A DNA stretch of 64,000 nt, taken from Lachnospiraceae bacterium. Lineage in GTDB: Bacteria; Bacillota; Clostridia; Lachnospirales; Lachnospiraceae. Under the pieces are notes generated by a model. That model saw nothing but the letters and a program-made list of their open reading frames with translations. It was not told the DNA's origin and did no database searches. Shown piece after piece: positions 19,799-27,686 of this stretch; position 1 is the first letter of the stretch; every line of letters starts with the position of its first letter. Where the stretch lies: positions 1-64,000 of the forward strand of contig VSNY01000002.1 of the NCBI GenBank assembly GCA_009774535.1, in the 5' to 3' direction. The translations under genes were made by a program, and so were the position numbers.

Positions 19799-19956
19799 AG
19801 CGTGTCTTAAAAATCACTTCCGCCGTCTGCATTTTCTGCGTTGCGTGATATTTGCGCCAAATTCAGATTTCATCGCCCGCTATGCGTTCTTTATTTGGAG
19901 CAAATTTCCCACGAATTGTGAAATACATCTGACAGAAAGCATTTATAAGACACGCT
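19799..19956. repeat. 158-bp palindromic element (MITE-like)
   Basis: The ends AGCGTGTCTTA (19799-19809) and TAAGACACGCT (19946-19956) are perfect 11-bp inverted repeats. Inside, TTTGCGCCAAAT pairs with ATTTGGAGCAAA and GCATTTTCTG with CAGAAAGCAT, so nearly the whole element folds as one imperfect hairpin. It encodes no protein. It lies between two same-strand genes and could be a miniature inverted-repeat element or a processed RNA hairpin. No second full copy was seen in this window. Confidence 0.7.
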
Positions 19957-20053
19957 TTAAGACAGGAGCTTAATGAACAAAAACCGCAACAGTTCCATAG
20001 GTGATCTGAACTGTTGTCAAAAATCAGAATTGCAGAAAAAGGAGTGGGGGATC

Positions 20054-20773
20054 ATGACAAAGAAACAGCCGGATCATGGCAGACGGATCTTGTATGAAGA
20101 TCAGGATCTGCTCGTCTGCGTTAAGCCAGCAGGGATCGCGGCGCAGACGAAAAAGAGCGGACAGCAGGATATGGTAAGTCTGCTTCGCAATTACCGTCAT
20201 GCAAACGGAGAAGAACCTTATATCGGTCTGGTGCATCGGCTGGACCAGCCAGTGGAAGGAATTCTCGTATTTGGAAAACATGCAGGGAGTACCGCTGCAC
20301 TAAGCAGACAGCTGACACAGGGGAACTTTGCCAAAGGATACCTGGCAGTAGCGCAGGGCACGATGCCAGCCAGGGAAGGGAAGCTGGTAGACTTTTTGAA
20401 AAAAGACGGACGCGCAAACTGTTCCTATGTCGTGGGAGAGAAAGAACCAGGTGCAAAAAGAGCAGAGCTGCTGTACCAGGTACTGGAAACAGATGCCAGT
20501 TTACATCCCGCGCGGAATCTGGTGAAAATCCAATTGCTGACCGGAAGGCATCATCAGATCCGGGCGCAGATGGCGCATGTGGGGACACCGCTGGCCGGAG
20601 ACTGTAAATATGGAATACAGAGCGAAGCGGCGGGCTGCTGCCAGGAAGGTCTTGGACTTTGCGCTTTTGAACTGGTGTTTGTACATCCGGTTTTAAAGAA
20701 AAAAATGAAATTTGAAATAACGCCGTCGCAGCCTGTGTTTCAGAAATTTGCAGCAGTTCAAATAAGTCATTGA
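20054..20773 (+). CDS. RluA-family pseudouridine synthase
   Basis: This 239-residue protein isomerises specific uridines in structured RNA, probably rRNA or tRNA. The catalytic Asp lies in VHRLDQPVEG, and RHHQIRAQMAHVG matches the RluA motif III. ILYEDQDLLVCVKPAGI is the normal family N-terminus, about ten residues from the chosen ATG, which has AAGGAG nine bases upstream. An alternative ATG at 19973 would add 27 residues without family similarity and has AGGAG only four bases away. There is no N-terminal S4 domain, so it is of the short RluA/RluC-like type. It stands just after the palindromic element. Confidence 0.88.
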   Translation: MTKKQPDHGRRILYEDQDLLVCVKPAGIAAQTKKSGQQDMVSLLRNYRHANGEEPYIGLVHRLDQPVEGILVFGKHAGSTAALSRQLTQGNFAKGYLAVAQGTMPAREGKLVDFLKKDGRANCSYVVGEKEPGAKRAELLYQVLETDASLHPARNLVKIQLLTGRHHQIRAQMAHVGTPLAGDCKYGIQSEAAGCCQEGLGLCAFELVFVHPVLKKKMKFEITPSQPVFQKFAAVQISH

Positions 20774-20781
20774 ACGGCTGC

Positions 20782-20822
20782 GTATCCAGCCATTCGGAAT
20801 TATTTCGCGATGGGCTGGATAC
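20782..20822. terminator. Hairpin between convergent RluA-family and glgB genes
   Basis: GTATCCAGCC (20782-20791) and GGCTGGATAC (20813-20822) form a perfect 10-bp stem. U tracts are weak on both sides, so termination is probable rather than certain. Confidence 0.5.
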
Positions 20823-20906
20823 CTGTTTGCGCAAGATATTGTTTTTAAATATTTCATTTAAGATCTGTCATTTAAGAATCACTACACAGTAATTGTATAC
20901 AGCCAT

Positions 20907-22724
20907 TTATTTTTTAGCTGCTGTTTTATTTACATTCTGATCTGTCACAAGATAGTACACAGCTGAAAACGGCGCCAGGCTGATACAGAATCCGTTTTCT
21001 GTTCGTGCGGCTTCTATTGCTGCATCTGCATTTCCGCCATAGCGCACATCATTGCTTGACAACAGCAGTTCCAGCGTTTTTGCGCCAGGCACTTTGATCT
21101 GATAGGCATCCTGCGCCTGGTCAGAGAAATTAAATATGGCGACGATCCGTTCTTCTTTTCCGGCCCGTTCAAATGCATAGATACAAGCTTCTTCCTGATG
21201 ACAATCCAGCCACTGGAAGCCTTCCGTTTCGTAATCTTTTTCGTAGAGAGCCGGATGCTCTGTGTACAGGCAGCTTAAATCCATCATAAACCGATGAAAG
21301 TCCTGATGCGCCGGATAATCCAGCAGATTCCAGTCCTGCTCGCGTTTTTCGTCCCATTCCCTAAAATGTCCGATCTCATTGCCCATAAAATTCAGCTTTT
21401 TACCTGGATGCGCATACATATACATATAAAAGGCCCTGGCCTGCGGGAATTTGCCGTCGTAGCCGCCGAACATTTTTTGCAGGATCGTCGCCTTCCCATG
21501 TACGACCTCGTCATGTGACAGAGGCAACAGGAACTGATCTGAATAATAATACATCATGGAAAAAGTCAGCTTGTGATAGTCGCGGCTGCGGTAAACCGGG
21601 TCTGTACGGAAATAATCCAGCGTATCATTCATCCATCCCATATCCCATTTGTAATCAAAGCCAAGTCCGCCGTCAGAGACGTTTTTCGTAACGCCTGGAA
21701 AAGCAGTGGAATCCTCGGCAGCAAGGATCGCTGTTGGATGGAGTTTTTTTAAGCCCTGGTTCATATATTTTAAAAACTCTACGGCATTCATATTGACGCC
21801 CCTGCCAGGATCACCCTGCCAATAAATCGCGCGGCTGATCGCATCCATACGCAGACCGTCAAAATGGAATTCTGTCAGCCAGTAATTTGCCGCCGACTGC
21901 AGGAAGCTGCGAACTTCCCCGCGGGAATGCATAAAATTACAGCTGCCCCATTCACTGACGCCGACCGCATTATGCGGATATTCGTATAATGCAGTTCCGT
22001 CGTAATGCGACAGCGCATAAGCGTCCAGCGCAAAATGTACCGGAACAAAATCCATCAGCACTCCGATCCCGTTTTGGTGGCAGCAGTCAATGAACTCTTT
22101 CAGCTGATCCGCCGTGCCGTATCTGGAAGTAGGGCTGTAAAAGCCAGTAGACTGATAGCCCCAGGATTCGTCTGACGGATATTCATTTAACGGCATTACT
22201 TCCAGATAGTTATAACCGTGTTCTTTCAGATAAGGGATCAGAAGATCGGCCATTTCGTCATAGCGGTACCAGTCGTCCGGCTGGTCCGACGGCTTGCGGA
22301 ACGATCCCATATGGATCTCATAAATATTCAGCGGCTGATCCTTGCAGTCGCTGCGTGTCTGCATCCATGTCTGGTCTTCAAACTGGTAAGCGTTCATATC
22401 ACGGATGAGCGATGCTGCGTTCGGACGCAGCTCCATCCCGCATCCATACGGGTCACAGTGATCCATACAGTGTCCGTCTTTGCTGTAGATCCGGTATTTG
22501 TACATCATTCCGGCTGCGGCATCCGCTGCTTCGCATTCCCAGAAATGTCCGTCATGTACCTGATGCATGGGTGTTTCCTGCCAGTCGTTAAATTCCCCGA
22601 TCAGAGCGATCCTTGCCGCGCCGGGCGCAAATGTACGGAACACAGTTCCATGCGTAGTCAGATGCGCGCCCAGATACTGATACGCATCAAATATTTTTCC
22701 TGTATAAAATCCATAAAAGTCCAT
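20907..22724 (-). CDS. glgB: 1,4-alpha-glucan branching enzyme
   Basis: This 605-residue enzyme introduces alpha-1,6 branches into glycogen. The order is an N-terminal CBM48 domain (IALIGEFNDWQETPM), a GH13 barrel and a C-terminal beta domain. The nucleophile Asp is in FDGLRMDAIS near 293, the acid/base Glu in AAEDSTAFPG near 336 and the stabilising Asp in LSHDEVVHGK near 404. The start ATG at 22724 has AAGGAGG five bases upstream; an upstream in-frame codon adds nine residues but overlaps this site. It is divergent from a TetR-type regulator, which may control it. The glucose-activation genes glgC and glgD lie near 51-53 kb rather than next to it. Confidence 0.95.
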   Translation of the reverse strand: MDFYGFYTGKIFDAYQYLGAHLTTHGTVFRTFAPGAARIALIGEFNDWQETPMHQVHDGHFWECEAADAAAGMMYKYRIYSKDGHCMDHCDPYGCGMELRPNAASLIRDMNAYQFEDQTWMQTRSDCKDQPLNIYEIHMGSFRKPSDQPDDWYRYDEMADLLIPYLKEHGYNYLEVMPLNEYPSDESWGYQSTGFYSPTSRYGTADQLKEFIDCCHQNGIGVLMDFVPVHFALDAYALSHYDGTALYEYPHNAVGVSEWGSCNFMHSRGEVRSFLQSAANYWLTEFHFDGLRMDAISRAIYWQGDPGRGVNMNAVEFLKYMNQGLKKLHPTAILAAEDSTAFPGVTKNVSDGGLGFDYKWDMGWMNDTLDYFRTDPVYRSRDYHKLTFSMMYYYSDQFLLPLSHDEVVHGKATILQKMFGGYDGKFPQARAFYMYMYAHPGKKLNFMGNEIGHFREWDEKREQDWNLLDYPAHQDFHRFMMDLSCLYTEHPALYEKDYETEGFQWLDCHQEEACIYAFERAGKEERIVAIFNFSDQAQDAYQIKVPGAKTLELLLSSNDVRYGGNADAAIEAARTENGFCISLAPFSAVYYLVTDQNVNKTAAKK

Positions 22725-22880
22725 AAAAACCTCCTTGTAACGAATAGACAATCGTTGTTGCGTCTGCTACTATAAGAATACAGAAGATCACCAGATCCTT
22801 CCACCACCAAATTTGTCTGAAGGATGGATAAGCAACCAATTTGAAAAATTGTCGTTTTTTGAATGGAGAAATAAATTACA

Positions 22881-23417
22881 ATGGATATCAGAATGGAAAA
22901 AACAGAAAAAGCGATCAAAAATGCTTTTATGGAGCTGCGGTCTAAAAAACCGCTGGAAAAGATTACCGTCAAAGAGTTGTGCAGTCTCGCTTGTATTAAT
23001 AAATCTACGTTTTACGCACATTACGAGGACCTGTATGCCTTGTCCGATACTTTAGAGACAGAGACAGTGGCTTCCGTGATCAGAAGCATTCCGCATGCGC
23101 AGGAATACTCTTTTGACAATCTGGATGTAGTTACCAGAGAAGTCTGCCTGGCCTTTCTATCCCATCTTTCGCTGATCAATGTGTTATTTTCCGGCAAAGG
23201 GCAGAACTATCTGGCAAATAAGCTGGAAGCGGAAGTCAAAAGATCGATGTTTGAAAAATATCCGCAGTATAAGGAGGACGCACAAAAGAATATCCTGCTG
23301 TCCTATTGCGTCCATGGGGCATATTATGCATATGTAAATAATCAGAATGTAGATATGGAAACGCTGCTGGAAATCATCGAAAAAATCGTTAAAACGCTGC
23401 AGGGGATGCAGGACTGA
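22881..23417 (+). CDS. TetR/AcrR-family transcriptional regulator
   Basis: This 178-residue protein has an N-terminal TetR helix-turn-helix: KTEKAIKNAFMELRSKKPLEKITVKELC, then INKSTFYAHYEDLYAL as recognition helix, at about residues 5-52. The C-terminal half is an all-helical ligand or dimer domain of the short DhaS-like type (TetR_C_33-like). The intergenic region shared with divergent glgB (22725-22880) is the natural place for its operator, but I see no clear palindrome there. Target and inducer are unknown. Confidence 0.85.
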   Translation: MDIRMEKTEKAIKNAFMELRSKKPLEKITVKELCSLACINKSTFYAHYEDLYALSDTLETETVASVIRSIPHAQEYSFDNLDVVTREVCLAFLSHLSLINVLFSGKGQNYLANKLEAEVKRSMFEKYPQYKEDAQKNILLSYCVHGAYYAYVNNQNVDMETLLEIIEKIVKTLQGMQD

Positions 23418-23509
23418 CAGGAGTTCCTAACACAATAGGCAGCAACAGTTCAATGGGGCTTCTAACTATTATAACAGCTAATTTTCTTTACAAGAACATA
23501 TTTGCCCCA

Positions 23510-23538
23510 TAGACACAGCTCCAATTTCATGTTATACT
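23510..23538 (+). promoter_or_regulatory. Candidate putP promoter
   Basis: TAGACA (23510-23515) and TATACT (23533-23538) are 17 bases apart, about 85 bases before the start codon. Confidence 0.55.
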
Positions 23539-23623
23539 ACTATTCGATTGTGTCCTTTCTCAATGTACCACACGAAAGCGTCGCAAGAAAAAACGCCGCG
23601 CTGCGGCAGATTGGAGTTTTTTT

Positions 23624-25147
23624 ATGAACCTATCATCTATTTTGATTATGGCTGCTATGATTTGTTATCTTGGCCTAATGATCGTCATCGGTTTTCATTT
23701 TTCCAAAACAAATACGTCTACGGATGACTTTTATCTTGGCGGCCGCAAGCTGGGGCCGTTTGTAACAGCTATGAGCGCGGAGGCAAGCGATATGTCCAGC
23801 TGGCTGCTGATGGGCCTGCCGGGAGTCGCGTATCTGTCCGGCATTTGCGATGCTTCCTGGACAGCAATTGGACTGGTGTTCGGCACCTGGCTGAACTGGT
23901 TTTTTGTATCAAAAAAAATCCGCCGTTACAGCCAGCAGATTGGCGCGATTACAATTCCGGACTTCTTTTCAAAACGGTATCATGACAAAAATATGCTGAA
24001 CTGCATAGCCGCAATCGTGATCGTGGTCTTTTTTATTCCGTATACGGCAAGCGGTTTTGCAGCATGCGGAAAATTGTTTTCGACTCTGTTTGGAATGGAT
24101 TATATGACGGCCATGATCATGTGTGCCGTTATTATCGTTGCTTATACGACGCTGGGAGGATTTCTCGCTGCTTCTACCACGGACCTGATCCAGAGTATTG
24201 TTATGACGATTGCACTGATTACCGTAGTGTTTTACAGCGGACATATGGCAGGGGGATTTTCCGCTGTCATGGAAAACGCAAAAGCCCTTCCAGGCTATTT
24301 ATCCTTTACGAATACATATGATGTGACGGCCGGTACTGCAAAGACGTATGGGCTGATCAACATTTTCTCCATGCTGGCCTGGGGACTTGGCTATTTTGGG
24401 ATGCCGCATGTACTGCTCCGCTTTATGGCGATCGAAGAGGAAGAGAAGTTAACAACTTCCCGCCGGATTGCTACGGTATGGGTGGTTATTTCTATGGCAG
24501 TTGCTATTTTTATCGGCGTCTGCGGACTGGGAGTTACCAAAGCCGGATGGATCGACACGCTTTCAGGAAGCGATTCTGAGACGATTATTGTAAAGATTGC
24601 GGATCTTTTAAGTTCACAGGGTGCCGGCGCTGCGGTTCTGGCCGGAATTATCCTCGCCGGTATTCTGGCCGCGACTATGTCCACGGCCGACAGCCAGCTG
24701 CTGGCAGCTTCTTCCAGTGTATCCCAGAACCTGCTGCGCGATACGTTTGGCATTAACCTCAGCGAAAAAGCTTCTCTGCTGGCAGCAAGGATTACCGTGC
24801 TGCTAATCAGTATTATCGCGGTCTTTTTAGCCAGAGATCCGTTCAGCAGCGTGTTCGGCATTGTCAGTTTTGCATGGGCAGGCTTTGGAGCCGCTTTCGG
24901 GCCGGTTATGCTTTGTGCGCTTTTTTGGAAACGCAGCAATAAATACGGCGCTTTTGCCAGTATGTTAAGCGGCGGTGTTATGATCTTTGTGTGGAAATAT
25001 CTGGTGCGTCCGATGGGCGGGGCATGGGATATTTACGAACTGCTTCCGGCATTTCTGGCTGCGCTGGCTGTTAATATTGTGGTTTCGCTGCTGACGGAAA
25101 GGCCGGATGCGGTTATGGTGGCGGAATTTGAGAAAGCGGCATCATAG
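23624..25147 (+). CDS. putP: Sodium/proline symporter
   Basis: This 507-residue integral membrane protein has about thirteen helices of the sodium:solute symporter family. Family marks include DDFYLGGRKLGPFVTAMSAE at residues 31-50, the conserved ASDMSSWLLMGLPGVAY after it and a sodium-binding region ADSQLLAASSSVSQNLLRD near 350-370. It should import proline with sodium as nutrient or osmolyte. The N-terminal helix begins immediately after the ATG. It is convergent with topB, and a GC-rich repeat separates them. No proline catabolic genes lie nearby. Confidence 0.9.
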   Translation: MNLSSILIMAAMICYLGLMIVIGFHFSKTNTSTDDFYLGGRKLGPFVTAMSAEASDMSSWLLMGLPGVAYLSGICDASWTAIGLVFGTWLNWFFVSKKIRRYSQQIGAITIPDFFSKRYHDKNMLNCIAAIVIVVFFIPYTASGFAACGKLFSTLFGMDYMTAMIMCAVIIVAYTTLGGFLAASTTDLIQSIVMTIALITVVFYSGHMAGGFSAVMENAKALPGYLSFTNTYDVTAGTAKTYGLINIFSMLAWGLGYFGMPHVLLRFMAIEEEEKLTTSRRIATVWVVISMAVAIFIGVCGLGVTKAGWIDTLSGSDSETIIVKIADLLSSQGAGAAVLAGIILAGILAATMSTADSQLLAASSSVSQNLLRDTFGINLSEKASLLAARITVLLISIIAVFLARDPFSSVFGIVSFAWAGFGAAFGPVMLCALFWKRSNKYGAFASMLSGGVMIFVWKYLVRPMGGAWDIYELLPAFLAALAVNIVVSLLTERPDAVMVAEFEKAAS

Positions 25148-25203
25148 ACGGAACTGGCTGCTTTGAGAGCAGGGGATAGGCTAAGGAGATACGGTTTTGG
25201 CAA

Positions 25204-25346
25204 AGCGGACGACGCTGCGGGCGGAGGGGGGACTGGGCTGGGAGATACACCCTGGGCGGACTGGACTGCCATCCCGTTCCGCTGACACGGACACGTCCGG
25301 GAAGCCATCCCGTTCCGCTGACACAGACACGTCCGGGAAGCCATCC
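25204..25346. repeat. GC-rich dispersed repeat, copy 3, with a 36-bp tandem duplication
   Basis: The block opens AGCGGACGACGCTGCGGGCG, the left module of copy 1. It then has GCCATCCCGTTCCGCTGACA continuing to CACGTCCGGGAA twice in tandem, from 25268 and 25304, and a third partial unit from 25340. The period is exactly 36 bp with a single G/A difference between the two full units. It lies between convergent putP and topB. Short open frames across it are products of the repeat. Confidence 0.75.
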
Positions 25347-25407
25347 TCCGCCCTTCAACCAACATCCGCATCCCCACAAAATCCCACACAAATATTAAAA
25401 CTCACAC

Positions 25408-27663
25408 CTAAATCTTGATCTTAGCAAAAGCACTCGCAAAAGCATTATTCAATGGCTCCTTCGCCTCCTGCTTCATTTTATTCATATACTTGGAAACATC
25501 CTTTTTGGAAACGCCTCCCCCGCTTTCCTTTTTGCGCTTTTCAAACGCAGACAATTTTTCCCGGTAACCGCACACACAGATAAATTTCTGATTCTCTCCG
25601 TCTCCAACCAGCTCCATTTTCTTATGGCATTGCGGACAGCGGGCGTTTGTGTTTTTGGATAGTGTTTTCCGGTAACCGCATTCCCTGTCCTGACATACCA
25701 GCATTCGTCCGTTTTTGTGGCTGACCTCCAACAGCAGCTTGCCGCATTCCGGGCATTTTTTTCCGGTCAGGTTATCGTGGCGGTAAGTTTTGGAAGAGGC
25801 CGCGATATCCTTGACAAGATCTACGGTATAGGCCCGGATTTCTGCTTCAAAATCTTTTTTTTCGGATGTCCCTTTTGCAATATCCGCTAACTGCTGTTCC
25901 CATCTGGCTGTCAGTTCCGGAGAAGTCAGTCCCTGCGGGGCCAGTTCGAGTACCTGTCTGCCTTTGGAAGTCAGATGAATATATTTGTCTTTCTTTTCGA
26001 TCATAAAGCTGCTGAACAGTTTCTCGATAATATCCGCGCGGGTCGCGACGGTTCCTAAGCCTCCGGTCTCGCCCAGCGTTTTTTTCAGCGACTGGTCGCT
26101 GCTTTCCATGTATTTTATGGGATTTTCCATAGCCGCAAGCAGGGTGGCTTCGGTAAATGGCAGCGGAGGCTTGGTTTTTCCTTCTGTAATCTTCGTTTCT
26201 GTAAAAAGGAGCTTCTGGCCTTTCGTAAAGTCTGGCAGACTGCCTTGGATCTCGTTTTCACGGGTTTTGCCTTGCGCGAGTCCGGCTTCGTCTGCATAGC
26301 TGCTGTCGCTGTCCGGGTCTTCTTCAGGCAGAATGCCGGCTTCTTTTTGGATCTTTTGGATTTCCTGCCATCCGGCTTTGCGGATGATCTTTCCTTTTAT
26401 CGTAAATCGTTCGCCTTCGCAGACAGCGGTTACTTCTGTCTGCTCATACTCGCAGGGCGGCATGAAAACGGCAAGGAAACGGGAAACGACCAGTTCGTAG
26501 ATTTTGCGTTCTCCGTATTCCAGATCCCGCGGGCTGACGCCCTGTTCGGTCGGGATAATGGCATGGTGGTCGGAGACTTTTTTGTCGTTGACAAAGGAGG
26601 CGTTTCCTTTGACCGGGGCTTTGAGCAGCTGGCCGCAGATGGAACTGTAGCTGCCAAAACGGCAGGCGCGGATGCGTTCCGGCAGTGTGGCTACAAGGTC
26701 TTTCGTCAGATATCTGGAATCGGTTCTTGGATAAGTGACTACTTTGTAGTGTTCATACAGATGCTGCATATAGTCCAGCGTCTGCTTGGCGGAAAATCCG
26801 AACATGCGGTTGGCGTCCTGCTGCAGAGAAGTCAGGTCGTACAGCTGGGGCGCATAGGATTTTTGCTGTTTCTTCTTGATTTCTTCTATGGTTGCCGTGC
26901 TGTTGGTGATCTTTGCCTGTATGCCGCGGATGGTTTGTAATGCTGCGGATGAAAAGACAAAATCGCTGTTGTCTTTGTTTTTCCATGTAAAGGTCGCGCC
27001 GCTGCCAATTGCTTTCAGACCATAGTAGGATTTTGGCTGAAATGATTTGATCTGTGTCTCGCGCTTGGCGATCATAGCCAGGGTGGGAGTCTGCACTCTG
27101 CCGCAGGACAGCTGGGCGTTGTGCCGTACGGTCAGGGCGCGGGTGGCGTTCAGACCGACGAGCCAGTCTGCTTCGGCTCTTGCTACGGCTGCTTCATAAA
27201 GCTTTTGATATTCTTTTGCGTCTTTTAAGTGTGCGAAGCCCTGGCGGATGGCCTGGTCTGTGACCGAAGAAATCCACAGCCGTTTCATAGGCTTGTGTAC
27301 GCCTGCTTTTTTGATAATCCAGCGGGCCACCAGTTCTCCTTCCCGGCCTGCGTCGGTGGCGATAATAATTGTACCGATATCTTTGCGGTACATTTGTGTC
27401 TTTACGGTCTGGTATTGTTTGCCGGTTTTTGGGATTACCTGGATTTCCAGCTTTTCCGGCAGCATGGGAAGCGTTTCCATCTTCCAGGTTTTCCACTGGT
27501 CTGTGTAGCTTTCCGGGTCGGCCAGTTCCACCAGATGTCCGAGCGCCCAAGTGACGACATAATCACGGCCTTCTAAAAATCCATTTCCGCCTTTGCTGCA
27601 TCCAAGCACTCTGGCGATATCTCTGCCCACGCTGGGCTTTTCTGCGATTACTAATGATTTCAT
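25408..27663 (-). CDS. topB: DNA topoisomerase III (type IA)
   Basis: This 751-residue enzyme relaxes and decatenates DNA by single-strand passage. The TOPRIM domain is at the N-terminus (MKSLVIAEKPSVGRDIARVL; DAGREGELVARW), and the catalytic Tyr lies in TYPRTDSRYL near residue 310. The C-terminus carries two four-cysteine zinc ribbons (CPECGKLLLEVSHK and CPQCHKKMELVGD), then a Lys-rich tail. ATG 27663 gives the normal family N-terminus; a GTG at 27675 would add four residues. It starts 23 bases after feoB on the same strand, so read-through from the iron operon is possible. TopB of this kind can also belong to mobile elements, but no such context is visible. Confidence 0.93.
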   Translation of the reverse strand: MKSLVIAEKPSVGRDIARVLGCSKGGNGFLEGRDYVVTWALGHLVELADPESYTDQWKTWKMETLPMLPEKLEIQVIPKTGKQYQTVKTQMYRKDIGTIIIATDAGREGELVARWIIKKAGVHKPMKRLWISSVTDQAIRQGFAHLKDAKEYQKLYEAAVARAEADWLVGLNATRALTVRHNAQLSCGRVQTPTLAMIAKRETQIKSFQPKSYYGLKAIGSGATFTWKNKDNSDFVFSSAALQTIRGIQAKITNSTATIEEIKKKQQKSYAPQLYDLTSLQQDANRMFGFSAKQTLDYMQHLYEHYKVVTYPRTDSRYLTKDLVATLPERIRACRFGSYSSICGQLLKAPVKGNASFVNDKKVSDHHAIIPTEQGVSPRDLEYGERKIYELVVSRFLAVFMPPCEYEQTEVTAVCEGERFTIKGKIIRKAGWQEIQKIQKEAGILPEEDPDSDSSYADEAGLAQGKTRENEIQGSLPDFTKGQKLLFTETKITEGKTKPPLPFTEATLLAAMENPIKYMESSDQSLKKTLGETGGLGTVATRADIIEKLFSSFMIEKKDKYIHLTSKGRQVLELAPQGLTSPELTARWEQQLADIAKGTSEKKDFEAEIRAYTVDLVKDIAASSKTYRHDNLTGKKCPECGKLLLEVSHKNGRMLVCQDRECGYRKTLSKNTNARCPQCHKKMELVGDGENQKFICVCGYREKLSAFEKRKKESGGGVSKKDVSKYMNKMKQEAKEPLNNAFASAFAKIKI

Positions 27664-27686
27664 AATGATTTCCACTCTTTCTTAAA

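Noticed and set aside
25033..25389. Minus-strand ORFs of 92-118 residues over the putP-topB gap
   Set aside because: They translate the 36-bp tandem repeat (RNGMASRTC repeated) and the antisense of putP; not real genes.
26245..26940. 231-residue plus-strand ORF within topB
   Set aside because: It lies fully antisense to the well-conserved topB coding region and resembles no family.
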